64,000 bases of DNA from an uncultured Dehalococcoidia bacterium (GTDB lineage: Bacteria > Chloroflexota > Dehalococcoidia > Lucifugimonadales > UBA1123). A model generated the notes under the pieces. That model saw nothing but the letters and a program-made list of their open reading frames with translations, was not told the DNA's origin and ran no database searches. The DNA is taken from assembly GCA_951812505.1 (NCBI GenBank), contig CATOSI010000002.1, positions 558,001-622,000 of the forward strand, read 5' to 3'. The translations under genes and the position numbers were made by a program. Shown in pieces: positions 45,647 through 53,436 of this stretch; the first letter of the stretch is position 1; each line of letters starts with the position of its first letter.

Positions 45647-46945
45647 CTAGATTCGCCTGTTGTCAACGATGCGAACGGCCTTGCCCTCGCTGCGTGGCAT
45701 TTGTTTGGGCGCCACTACTTCGACGCGACAACCGACCCCCAGCCTGCTCTGCAACATCACAGCCAACTTCCTCCCTACGGCGCCCGCGCCCTCGCTGTCC
45801 CGGTACAACTTCTCCGACGCCTCTACCCGTACCGTCAGGTTATCCATGTGCGACTCGTCTCGTTCCAGCAGCAGCTCGTAGTGGGGTTCCAGACCGTCCG
45901 TCAGCAGTACCTCAGTTTCGATCTGAGCGGGAAACACGTTCACCCCTCGAATGATCAGCATGTCATCCGTCCGTCCCAGCGTCTTCTCCATACGGGTGGT
46001 GGTCCGACCACAAAGACATCGCCCATGTTCCAGCCGCGTCAGGTCGCCGGTACGATAGCGCAGCAGCGGCAACGCCTCTTTCGTGGTGCACGTAAAGACC
46101 AACTCCCCGATCTCACCATCGGGAAGAGACTCTCCGGTCGCCGGGTCAACCACTTCCGGTATGAAGTGGTCCTCGGCCAAGTGCATCCCCTGCTTATACC
46201 TACATTCCATCGCCACTGCCGGTCCGATCACCTCGGATAATCCATATATGTCGAGCGCCGTAATGCCGAATCGCGCCTCAATCTCAGACCGCATCTCCTC
46301 CGACCATGGCTCCGCACCGAAGACACCCAACCTCAGCTTACTCAGATCTGCTCCGACCTCCGCTGACTGCTCTGCCAAGAACAGCGAGTACGACGGCGTG
46401 CAGCACAGCACCGTTGCGCCGAAGTCTTGCGCCAACTCAATCTGCCTGCGCATGTTGGCCGTCGAGGCCGGCACTACCGTCGCACCCAGCCGCTCGCCGC
46501 CGTAGTGCAGCCCTAGCCCGCCAGTGAACAGCCCGTAGCCGTAGGCGACGTGAATGATGTCACGCCGGTCAACCCCTGCGATGCTGAGCGCACGCGCCGC
46601 CAAGTCAGCCCACAGGGCGATGTCGTTGGCAGTATATCCCACAACCGTCATCTTGCCCGTCGTCCCGCTCGAAGCATGTATTCGCACCACGTCATCCATA
46701 GGCACGGCGAAGAGCCCGTATGGGTAGCTGTCCCTCAGGTCCTGCTTGACCGTGAAGGGCAGCCTCGCCAGGTGGTCCAGAGAGCGAACGTCCTCCGGAG
46801 ACACGCCCATCGCACCTAGCTTTTCACGGTAGAAAGGCACGCGTGAGACCATGCGTGCCAGGCAATCGCGCAGCCGTTCCGACTGCAATACGGCCATTTC
46901 ATCCTGCGAAACTATTTCCACTGGATCCCAAACGGATGATTCCAT
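45647..46945 (-). CDS. Phenylacetate-CoA ligase-like adenylate-forming enzyme
   Basis: 432 residues. ATG 46945 is preferred over an overlapping GTG at 46948, with GGAG upstream. PaaK-type motifs: LPFTVKQDLRDSYPYGLFAV, the ATP-binding IHASSGTTGKMTVV, YGYGLFTGGLGLHYGGERLG, ALDIYGLSEVIGPAVAMEC and RYRTGDLTRL, then a C-terminal PaaK domain. It activates an aromatic or other carboxylic acid as acyl-AMP/CoA. It is downstream of the ACP and hydrolase genes on the same strand (63 bp after the hydrolase stop), so it could load the ACP or make an acyl-CoA. Confidence 0.9.
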   Translation of the reverse strand: MESSVWDPVEIVSQDEMAVLQSERLRDCLARMVSRVPFYREKLGAMGVSPEDVRSLDHLARLPFTVKQDLRDSYPYGLFAVPMDDVVRIHASSGTTGKMTVVGYTANDIALWADLAARALSIAGVDRRDIIHVAYGYGLFTGGLGLHYGGERLGATVVPASTANMRRQIELAQDFGATVLCCTPSYSLFLAEQSAEVGADLSKLRLGVFGAEPWSEEMRSEIEARFGITALDIYGLSEVIGPAVAMECRYKQGMHLAEDHFIPEVVDPATGESLPDGEIGELVFTCTTKEALPLLRYRTGDLTRLEHGRCLCGRTTTRMEKTLGRTDDMLIIRGVNVFPAQIETEVLLTDGLEPHYELLLERDESHMDNLTVRVEASEKLYRDSEGAGAVGRKLAVMLQSRLGVGCRVEVVAPKQMPRSEGKAVRIVDNRRI

Positions 46946-47011
46946 CACATCACTCCGACCGATGCTATTCTTCCAAAGCCTGAATAAGAGAAGACAGCCA
47001 ACTCGAGGTTC

Positions 47012-47905
47012 TTAAAGAAGTCCGACCTCGTTCAAGAACTGAAGGGTGATTTCCACGCAATGTTCCGGTTCTTCCAACTGGAGCATGTGCGTGGCTTCCG
47101 GCAAGAAATCGTAGTTCATCCGAACCATCTCGCCAAAGTCCATGCTCGGCATGAACGAAAACGAGGTTGTCGGGTCAGACCCGACAACCTTGATTGGGCA
47201 TTTAACTTGCTTAACGTCTATCTGCATTGACCAGCCGTAGAAAAACTCATATATCTGCGCCTCGTGCTCTTTCGGACACCGGAGCGCATACCCTTCACCA
47301 TCGGGGCGCAACAGGGTCTCCGCCATGAGCGCCGACACCCCTCGGCGCAGCCGATGATAGGCCGGGTTCGCGTCCATGTGCGCGATATAGTCATCGTGAG
47401 ACTCGAATCGGTCCTGGCGACGACGCATACCTCGGCTCATGTGCTCAGATATATACACTAAATCTTCGGGATTCCTGCCTGGCGGCTGGATTGGCGGGTC
47501 GAACAGCACCAAGCCTGCAAACCCGCCCCGCTCCTGTTCAAACAGCAGGGCTGTCAGCGCCGACATAGAGTGGAACACACCCATCGCTGGCTTCTCTCCG
47601 AATCGCTGGCCGATGGACCGCAGGATAGCGTCGTAGTCGTCAACGAACGTGGGGAAATTTAGCGACGCAGGGTCACCCTCCAGGTTCCATCCATGAGAGC
47701 GAAAATCGAAGACCAGCAGGTCAACACGGTTTTTGAGCAGCAACCAGTATGGCAGGTACGTATCTGCGGCTAAACCGCAGCCGTGGCTGAGGATGACTCG
47801 CGGGCCTGCCGGGTTGCCGTGTCGTCGCACCTGCGCCGTTGCACCGTTCGCAAGGTGGGCCGTCAGCACTTCCGACGGTTCCGGCACACTCCAAATCCGA
47901 GCCAT
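47012..47905 (-). CDS. Alpha/beta hydrolase
   Basis: 297 residues. ATG 47905 directly abuts the ACP stop codon. Fold features: GPRVILSHGCGLAADTYLPY (oxyanion loop), DLLVFDFRSHGWNLEGD, and a nucleophile-elbow region GVFHSMSALTALLFEQ, where the usual G-x-S-x-G reads FHSMSA. The acid/His residues are placed later (EATHMLQLEEPEHCVE). Possibly a thioesterase or acyl-ester hydrolase acting with the neighbouring acyl carrier protein; inference from position. Confidence 0.85.
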   Translation of the reverse strand: MARIWSVPEPSEVLTAHLANGATAQVRRHGNPAGPRVILSHGCGLAADTYLPYWLLLKNRVDLLVFDFRSHGWNLEGDPASLNFPTFVDDYDAILRSIGQRFGEKPAMGVFHSMSALTALLFEQERGGFAGLVLFDPPIQPPGRNPEDLVYISEHMSRGMRRRQDRFESHDDYIAHMDANPAYHRLRRGVSALMAETLLRPDGEGYALRCPKEHEAQIYEFFYGWSMQIDVKQVKCPIKVVGSDPTTSFSFMPSMDFGEMVRMNYDFLPEATHMLQLEEPEHCVEITLQFLNEVGLL

Positions 47906-48145
47906 CTAAGCGGCCAAGCGTCCTTCGATGTACGTGACCATTCCCCCAACCGTCTCGATTAGCTCAGCATCGTCGTCCAGGACGGTGCATCCGAACTCAG
48001 TTTCGAGGGCCATTCCCAGTCGGGTCAGCGCAAGGGAGTCCGCCCCAAGATCTTCTTGGAACGTCGATGCAGCCGTTATTGATGATTCCGGGGTCCTTAA
48101 TTCCCTGGCGACGACCTGAATTACTCGCTGTGTAACGTCTGACAT
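47906..48145 (-). CDS. Acyl carrier protein
   Basis: 79 residues. ATG 48145 follows AGGAGGG. The phosphopantetheine attachment serine is in LGADSLALTRLGMALETEFG. Length and helix pattern are typical, although with SLALTRL rather than the commoner SLDxVEL. First gene of a three-gene operon (ACP, hydrolase, PaaK-like ligase). Not obviously the housekeeping fatty-acid ACP, since no fab genes are nearby; more likely a dedicated carrier. Confidence 0.9.
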   Translation of the reverse strand: MSDVTQRVIQVVARELRTPESSITAASTFQEDLGADSLALTRLGMALETEFGCTVLDDDAELIETVGGMVTYIEGRLAA

Positions 48146-48354
48146 TTATTTCCCTCCTGTTTTAGCGCGCATTATCGCAGCATCCACTTCTTGGCACAAA
48201 TTATAATGGCCTCCGTCACCGATTGATACCCATCCGCGTTAATTGAGACTGTCCCAGGTTAGCAGGCAGTTCCTACGCAAGCGACGCTTTCATTAACGTA
48301 GTCATGGTGTATTCTTAATCACTTTCCCAAACACCTCCGAAAAGAGGAGATACC

Positions 48355-48924
48355 ATGACACAGGAACTGGTCAGGAGTCTCCAGATGGACCTTCCTGCGT
48401 AGATGGCGGACCGTCTTCCTCCGATGGTCGCCGCGGACGAGCGGACGGTCTGCCGGTTCATGGACTGGTGCGAGAGGCGGGGGTTGCACGGCCTCCGCGA
48501 CTTCATGCCTATCCACGTCGTCGCCTACGTCGAGCATCTCCCGCTCTCCCGCGCGTCGGTCAGGCAACACCTATCGGCGATCAGCCATTGCTTCGACTGC
48601 CTGGTGTCTGGAGGAGTACCGCAGACCAACCCGGCGACGTCGGTCCAGAGACCGCGGCATGTGGTCAGGGTGGGCAAGACCCCGGTCCTCAACGACGAGG
48701 AGGCCCGGACACTGCTCGAGTCGATTCCCACGGAGAAAGTCGGCGGACTCAGAGATCGCGCGCTCATAGGCGCGATGCTCTACACCTTCGGGCGGGTCGG
48801 GGTAGTCATCGCCATGGACGTGGAGGACTACCTCCAACTCCAACATGGGGCAAAATGCTGGGTCAGTCCACGATGCAGTAATTTGTTCCGACATGTTGGA
48901 TGGTCACGTTTCCCGGGTTCATGA
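48355..48924 (+). pseudogene. Broken tyrosine recombinase/integrase
   Basis: ATG 48355 starts MTQELVRSLQMDLPA, then an in-frame TAG (48400-48402), then MADRLPPMVAADERTVCRFM continuing through a SAM-like core-binding domain (FMPIHVVAYVEHLPLSRASV) and the beginning of the catalytic domain (PVLNDEEARTLLESIPTEKV, RDRALIGAMLYTFGRVGVVI). Homology ends about 48830, before the RHRY catalytic residues. It is therefore both interrupted and 3'-truncated: a relic of an integrated element. Confidence 0.75.
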
Positions 48925-49221
48925 ATACTCTCACTGTTCTGTCCTTCAACCTCTTTGGAGACGGTCTGCGTGACGCCCTCGATCCTAGGCTCAAAGGCAT
49001 GTTGTAGTCTCTGACCGAACATTGGAGCAGTAAATGAGGTATGATGGAAAAACCTCGGGACCTGTGTCGGTTTAGTGGAAGTGCTGTAATTCTTCCCACA
49101 GTTGCCATCCTGAGCATACCGCAGCGGGGTCGAAGAATCTCAAGACCCTCAAACATGCTGCTTACCAAGCTGACACAGCTTCGAAATCCCAGAGATGTTC
49201 GCCTGACGTCGGGGTAGAGAT
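48925..49221. other. Gene-free gap with a repeat-like segment
   Basis: Around 49105-49150 it carries CATCCTGAGCATACCGCAGC then GGGGTCGAAGAATCTC, resembling yet another common intergenic palindrome (ATCCTGAGC...GAAGGATCT). Nothing else is seen. Confidence 0.35.
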
Positions 49222-50835
49222 ATGGCTCTTTCAAACACAAATCTCGATTACGATGCAATCGTGATAGGGGCCGGGATTGCGGGCCTGTACCAATTGTATA
49301 GACTGCGGGAATTGGGCATGACGGTCCGCGTCTTCGAAAGAGGAACGGGAGTCGGGGGCACTTGGTACTGGAATCGCTACCCCGGCGCCAGGTTTGATTC
49401 TGAAAGCTACTCTTACGCATATTCGTTTTCCCAGGAACTGCTCGACGAGTGGGACTGGTCCGAGCATTTCGCCGGGCAGCCTGAGACTCTGCGATACTTG
49501 CAATACGTAACCGATAAATTCGACCTGCTGAAAGATATCCAATTCTCCAGCGAAGTTAAATCCGCTGTCTATGACGATGATACTCGGAGTTGGACTGTCC
49601 AACTGGAGGATGGGAGTACCCACAGAAGCAGGTTCCTGATTACAGCCGTCGGCAACCTCTCTGAACCCACTCTGCCAAGAATTGAGGGTATCGAATCTTT
49701 TGGAGGACAGTCCTTTCACACCTCTCGATGGCCTCACACTCCCGTAGAGTTCACGGGTAAAAGGGTGGCGGTAATCGGAACCGGGGCGACGGGAGTGCAG
49801 ACAATCCAGGAAGTATCCAAAGATGTCGGGCATCTCACTGTTTTCCAGCTTCAACCAAACTGGTGCGCTCCTCTTCACAACTCGAGGATAGATCCGGATG
49901 AAATGAAAGCCATCAGGGCCGGCTATCGCGAGATGTTTGACCTGTGTGCCCAAACTCCAGCCGGATTTGTACATGATGCCGATCCCAGAGACACTTTCGA
50001 CGTGACCGAGGAAGAACGATATCAATTCTGGGAGGAACTGTACGCCAGCCGGGGCTTTGGGATCTGGCAAGGCAATTTCAAGGATACTTCTACCGATCCC
50101 AGGGCCAACAAAGCCATATCCGACTTCCTGGCCGACAAAATACGAGCGCGTGTCAACGATCCCCTGGTAGCGGAAAAGCTGATTCCAAAAGATCACGGTT
50201 TTGGGACCAGACGCGTACCTCTGGAAACCAACTACTATGAATCCTACAATCAGGAAAATGTCGAACTCATAGACATTAGCGAGACTCCTATTCTGAGAAT
50301 CACCCGGAACGGCATTTTGACCACCGACAGGGAGTTCGCATTCGACTTCATAATCTATGCCACCGGATTCGACGCGGTAGTCGGCAGTTTCAACAAGATA
50401 GACATCCGCGGTGTCAATCAGCGGAAATTGAAAGACCAATGGAAAGAAGAGCTGGCGACCTTTCTGGGGATGCTGGTCAATAGCTTCCCTAACATGTTCA
50501 TGATTACAGGACCTCACGCATGGACGGGGAACCACCCACGCAGCATCGAATACGGAGTGGAGTGGATAACGGATGTCATAAGGTTCATGAATGAACGCGG
50601 CCTCACGCGAGCCGAAGCCAGCTTGGAAGCCCAAATGGACTGGCATGAGATTGTATTGGAACACGCCAGGGACTTGCTCAGGAGCCAGGTTGACTCATGG
50701 TTCACAGGCATCAACATTAATCTGGAGGGTAGGCAGACCCGGATCACGACCCAGTATTATGGGGGTCAGCCATTGTTCAGAAGGCGCTGTGAGGAAGTGG
50801 CGGAGAACGGCTATAGAGAACTGAATCTCAGGTAG
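49222..50835 (+). CDS. Baeyer-Villiger-type flavin monooxygenase
   Basis: 537 residues. Two Rossmann motifs, AIVIGAGIAGLYQLYRL near residue 15 (FAD) and RVAVIGTGATGVQTIQEV near 190 (NADPH), with the Baeyer-Villiger fingerprint FGGQSFHTSRWPH between them. The N-terminal block FERGTGVGGTWYWNRYPGAR is typical of cyclohexanone monooxygenase relatives. It inserts oxygen next to ketones. The start ATG 49222 is chosen for the FAD-domain fit. It is followed 32 bp later by a luciferase-like monooxygenase, likely in one operon. Confidence 0.93.
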   Translation: MALSNTNLDYDAIVIGAGIAGLYQLYRLRELGMTVRVFERGTGVGGTWYWNRYPGARFDSESYSYAYSFSQELLDEWDWSEHFAGQPETLRYLQYVTDKFDLLKDIQFSSEVKSAVYDDDTRSWTVQLEDGSTHRSRFLITAVGNLSEPTLPRIEGIESFGGQSFHTSRWPHTPVEFTGKRVAVIGTGATGVQTIQEVSKDVGHLTVFQLQPNWCAPLHNSRIDPDEMKAIRAGYREMFDLCAQTPAGFVHDADPRDTFDVTEEERYQFWEELYASRGFGIWQGNFKDTSTDPRANKAISDFLADKIRARVNDPLVAEKLIPKDHGFGTRRVPLETNYYESYNQENVELIDISETPILRITRNGILTTDREFAFDFIIYATGFDAVVGSFNKIDIRGVNQRKLKDQWKEELATFLGMLVNSFPNMFMITGPHAWTGNHPRSIEYGVEWITDVIRFMNERGLTRAEASLEAQMDWHEIVLEHARDLLRSQVDSWFTGININLEGRQTRITTQYYGGQPLFRRRCEEVAENGYRELNLR

Positions 50836-50867
50836 ATTGGATTGCCTTACGGAGAAGGAGAATCAAC

Positions 50868-52058
50868 ATGATAACCAAGTTTGGAAGTCTATTCGCCGGC
50901 AACCTGGACATGGACGACATCGGCCTGGCGGGGACGCCCGTCAACGACCGCAGCTTTTCGGACGATGAGTTGGCCGGAGTCTTCTCCAAGACCGAGGCCA
51001 TAGCCACCACGATGGACAGGCTGGGATACGACGACTTCTGGGCCGCCGAGCACCACTTCCAGCATGAGGGCTACGAGTGCATACCCAACTTGCTGATGCT
51101 GTTCGTCCACCTGGCCCACATCACGGAGAACCTCAGGTTTGGCTGCGGCTTCAACATCAACCCCATGTGGCACCCGCTGCGGCTGGCGGAGGACTACGCG
51201 ACCGCCGACATCCTGACCGGCGGGAGGGTCATCTTCGGCGTTGGACGCGGTTACCACTCCCGTGAGGTCGAGAGCTTCGGCAACCCCATCATTGACCAGG
51301 ACGCCAACAGGGAACTGTTCGAGGAGCAGGTGGAGGTGATGATGAAGGCCTTTCATCAGCGCTCCTTCTCTCACCACGGCAAGTATTACGATATCCCACC
51401 CCAGGTCCCGTACAGAGGATACGAACTGGAGGAGATAACGCTGGTGCCCAGGCCCCGCAACCTTCCGGTGGAGTGCTGGCAGCCCATGGTGAGCGCGAGC
51501 CAGCGCGGTCTGGACTTCATGGCCAAACACGGCATCAAGGGCATCATCGGGGGCGGAGCGGCTCCCGGCGGAGCGGGCGAGGAGGTCGTCAAGAGGTGGC
51601 AGGAGACGCTCGCGCGCCATGGAAAGGAGACCGAGCTGGGCGGAGACCTCGCCATCGGTATCAACTTCCACATAGCCGAGACTGAGCGGGAGGCCATAGA
51701 AAACGTCCAGGACATCTTCCACGAGAACATGAAGATGTTCGCGCCTCTGATCGGTCACGACCTCGATGACGATCAGATCGAAGTGCTGGCTGATCCCAGC
51801 CGCGCTCCCAACGCCGGACTCCCGACCGTGGAGGACGCCATAAGAGGCGGTTCGTGGATAGTCGGGCCGCCTGAATTGGTCACAGAGAAGCTATTGGAAC
51901 TCCAGGACAGGTGGCCGGGCCTGGAGCGGATACACGTAAATGTAACGCCAATGGGCGCTCCGCTGAGCATGACGCTGGAGCAGCTCGAACTCTTCGGCGC
52001 CGAGGTGATGCCCACCTTCAAGGAACAGGAGGCCGAGGCGCCCGCGCCCGCCGACTAG
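50868..52058 (+). CDS. LLM-class flavin-dependent monooxygenase
   Basis: 396 residues, ATG 50868 with GGAGAAGGAG upstream. TIM-barrel luciferase-like fold: YDDFWAAEHHFQHEGY, LRFGCGFNINPMWHPLRLAEDYATADILTGGR (split by the reader into two parts), FGVGRGYHSREVESFG, and the C-terminal GGSWIVGPPELVTEKLLELQ. Family members use reduced FMN or F420 to oxidise organic substrates such as alkanes, sulfonates or ketones. The pair with the upstream Baeyer-Villiger enzyme suggests breakdown of a recalcitrant organic compound. Confidence 0.9.
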   Translation: MITKFGSLFAGNLDMDDIGLAGTPVNDRSFSDDELAGVFSKTEAIATTMDRLGYDDFWAAEHHFQHEGYECIPNLLMLFVHLAHITENLRFGCGFNINPMWHPLRLAEDYATADILTGGRVIFGVGRGYHSREVESFGNPIIDQDANRELFEEQVEVMMKAFHQRSFSHHGKYYDIPPQVPYRGYELEEITLVPRPRNLPVECWQPMVSASQRGLDFMAKHGIKGIIGGGAAPGGAGEEVVKRWQETLARHGKETELGGDLAIGINFHIAETEREAIENVQDIFHENMKMFAPLIGHDLDDDQIEVLADPSRAPNAGLPTVEDAIRGGSWIVGPPELVTEKLLELQDRWPGLERIHVNVTPMGAPLSMTLEQLELFGAEVMPTFKEQEAEAPAPAD

Positions 52059-52069
52059 CGTCTCCTGAG

Positions 52070-52190
52070 AGGGCGCTTGAGAAGTCCCTTCTCCCCTGTG
52101 GGAGAAGGTTAGTATGAGGGGGAGATTGGCGCTTGTCCCCCTCACCTCAATCCTCTCCCTCGAGGGAGAGGAGGCAAAAGGAACAACCTT
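52070..52190. repeat. R2/R3-like repeats
   Basis: AGTCCCTTCTCCCCTGTGGG, then GAGAAGGTTAGTATGAGGGG, and CCTCACCTCAATCCTCTCCC, then CGAGGGAGAGGAGG, lie in the gap between the LLM gene and the unknown gene. Confidence 0.7.
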
Positions 52191-52275
52191 CTCAGACTCA
52201 GATGCCCCCTAGTAAACTGGCCATGTGATGCCGTCACCGGGCTTGTTGGCATGGGGTCTTCGGACACTCGCTCCT

Positions 52276-52776
52276 CTATTCGGCGTCCTCGCCGGGCGGC
52301 GGTTCGTCGAACGGCTCGTTCCGCGCCCGGGCCTCCTCCCATCGCCTGTGCCACTCCCGCCACAAGGCGCGCTCGATAGTGCGGCCCTCAGTGCGGCCCT
52401 CCGCGCGCGCTTTCTCCCTGCGCTTCTCCAGCCAATCGTTCACCGCATCCCTTGTCGCCATCATAGCGTCCCATACCTCCATCAACACTATAGTGCTTAT
52501 CACTGCTTTCGCGCCGTCCCGCTCCAGTTCGCCCAGGCTGACCGCCACGATGTCGAGAACCTTCCCCTCGCCCACCGCCGACCCCAGCGCCTGCCAGAAC
52601 GAGACCGATACGCCCTCCGCTTCCTCCATGAGCGAGATATAGAATCGTCGCGCTATCAGGCCGAACGTCTGCAAGACGAACAGCGCCGCGTAGAAAGGCC
52701 GCGCCTCCCTGCGCACCGTCAGAGCGGATTCGCGCCGATTCTCTACGGGGCGAATAAGGTTCTCCATGTTGTTCAT
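52276..52776 (-). CDS. Hypothetical protein with charged C-terminal helix
   Basis: 166 residues, unrecognised. A hydrophobic helical stretch (FYAALFVLQTFGLIARRFYI), a central part with FWQALGSAVGEGKVLDIVAV, then a strongly charged tail (WLEKRREKARAEGRTEGRT, then RALWREWHRRWEEARARNEP) probably forming a helix or coiled coil. It stands alone between repeat-rich gaps. Its amphipathic start does not look like a signal peptide. Confidence 0.5.
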   Translation of the reverse strand: MNNMENLIRPVENRRESALTVRREARPFYAALFVLQTFGLIARRFYISLMEEAEGVSVSFWQALGSAVGEGKVLDIVAVSLGELERDGAKAVISTIVLMEVWDAMMATRDAVNDWLEKRREKARAEGRTEGRTIERALWREWHRRWEEARARNEPFDEPPPGEDAE

Positions 52777-53436
52777 ATCAATTTATTCTACTTTCCGCGC
52801 GGAGACAAGGAAACCTCAAGTCCCACCCAGGGCAATCGCATCTAAATTGCGGTCTGAACATAAATTCAGTTTATGTATCAGGGCAGGGGGCCACTTCAGG
52901 GAACTGGTGATCAGTTTCAGGTGAAACTGGTGGAAAAACTGATACCAGTTTTTCGGGGAAACTGGTCTGTTTCAACCAGTTTAGACCAGTTTTCGCTTTT
53001 CAGGGGCATTTCTGGTGCGCCCGGTTGTGTGGCATATACGATGATTTATAGTCCTGTCGCTCCCCGCCGCGTCCTGTATGCCTGTTTGGGATGAGTTGAT
53101 GATAGCACATAGCAGAACGTGTGTGCCATGACATTAGAAGAAATGGCAGGGCTTTTCAAGGTCGGCGTTATTCATGGTTCCGCCAGCAACGACCTACTGG
53201 ATTGCCGAGCGGCGAGCCCTTCGGGGTTCCCGCTTTCGCGGGGATGACGGACCGGGGTCCTGAAGACCAAAACCGTAACTTTGCAAAGGCCCTGAAGAAA
53301 TGGGAAGCATCACAAAAATGGTGAGCAGAATCAGGAATAACAATTCCTGAATATGAACTATTGACTTTAACCCCCACCCATGTTTGAATGGGCGCAATTC
53401 GGGCTGAGGCCCATTTTGAGTCCAGGAGACAGTGTT
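52777..53436. other. Gene-free stretch containing the AAACTGGT array and an R4 repeat
   Basis: Contains the box array (52900-52995) and a reverse R4 element (CTGGATTGCCGAGCGGCGAG to CGCGGGGATGACGG, 53197-53250). Nothing else is recognised. It should hold the promoter of the ABC transporter operon. Confidence 0.5.
52900..52995. promoter_or_regulatory. Array of AAACTGGT/ACCAGTTT boxes
   Basis: In about 95 bp the core ACTGG or its complement CCAGT recurs about seven times. Two perfect palindromes are visible: AAAACTGATACCAGTTTT (52935-52952) and AAACTGGT-CTGTTTCA-ACCAGTTT (52959-52982). Further half-sites occur (GAACTGGTG, GAAACTGGTG, TTAGACCAGTTTT). It lies in a 660-bp gene-free gap, about 440 bp upstream of the ABC solute-binding gene, and looks like an operator cluster or iteron-type array. 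Confidence 0.5.

Noticed and set aside
49231-50664. Antisense 477-residue frame opposite the Baeyer-Villiger gene
   Set aside because: Mirror of strongly coding sequence; no start signal or domain motif.
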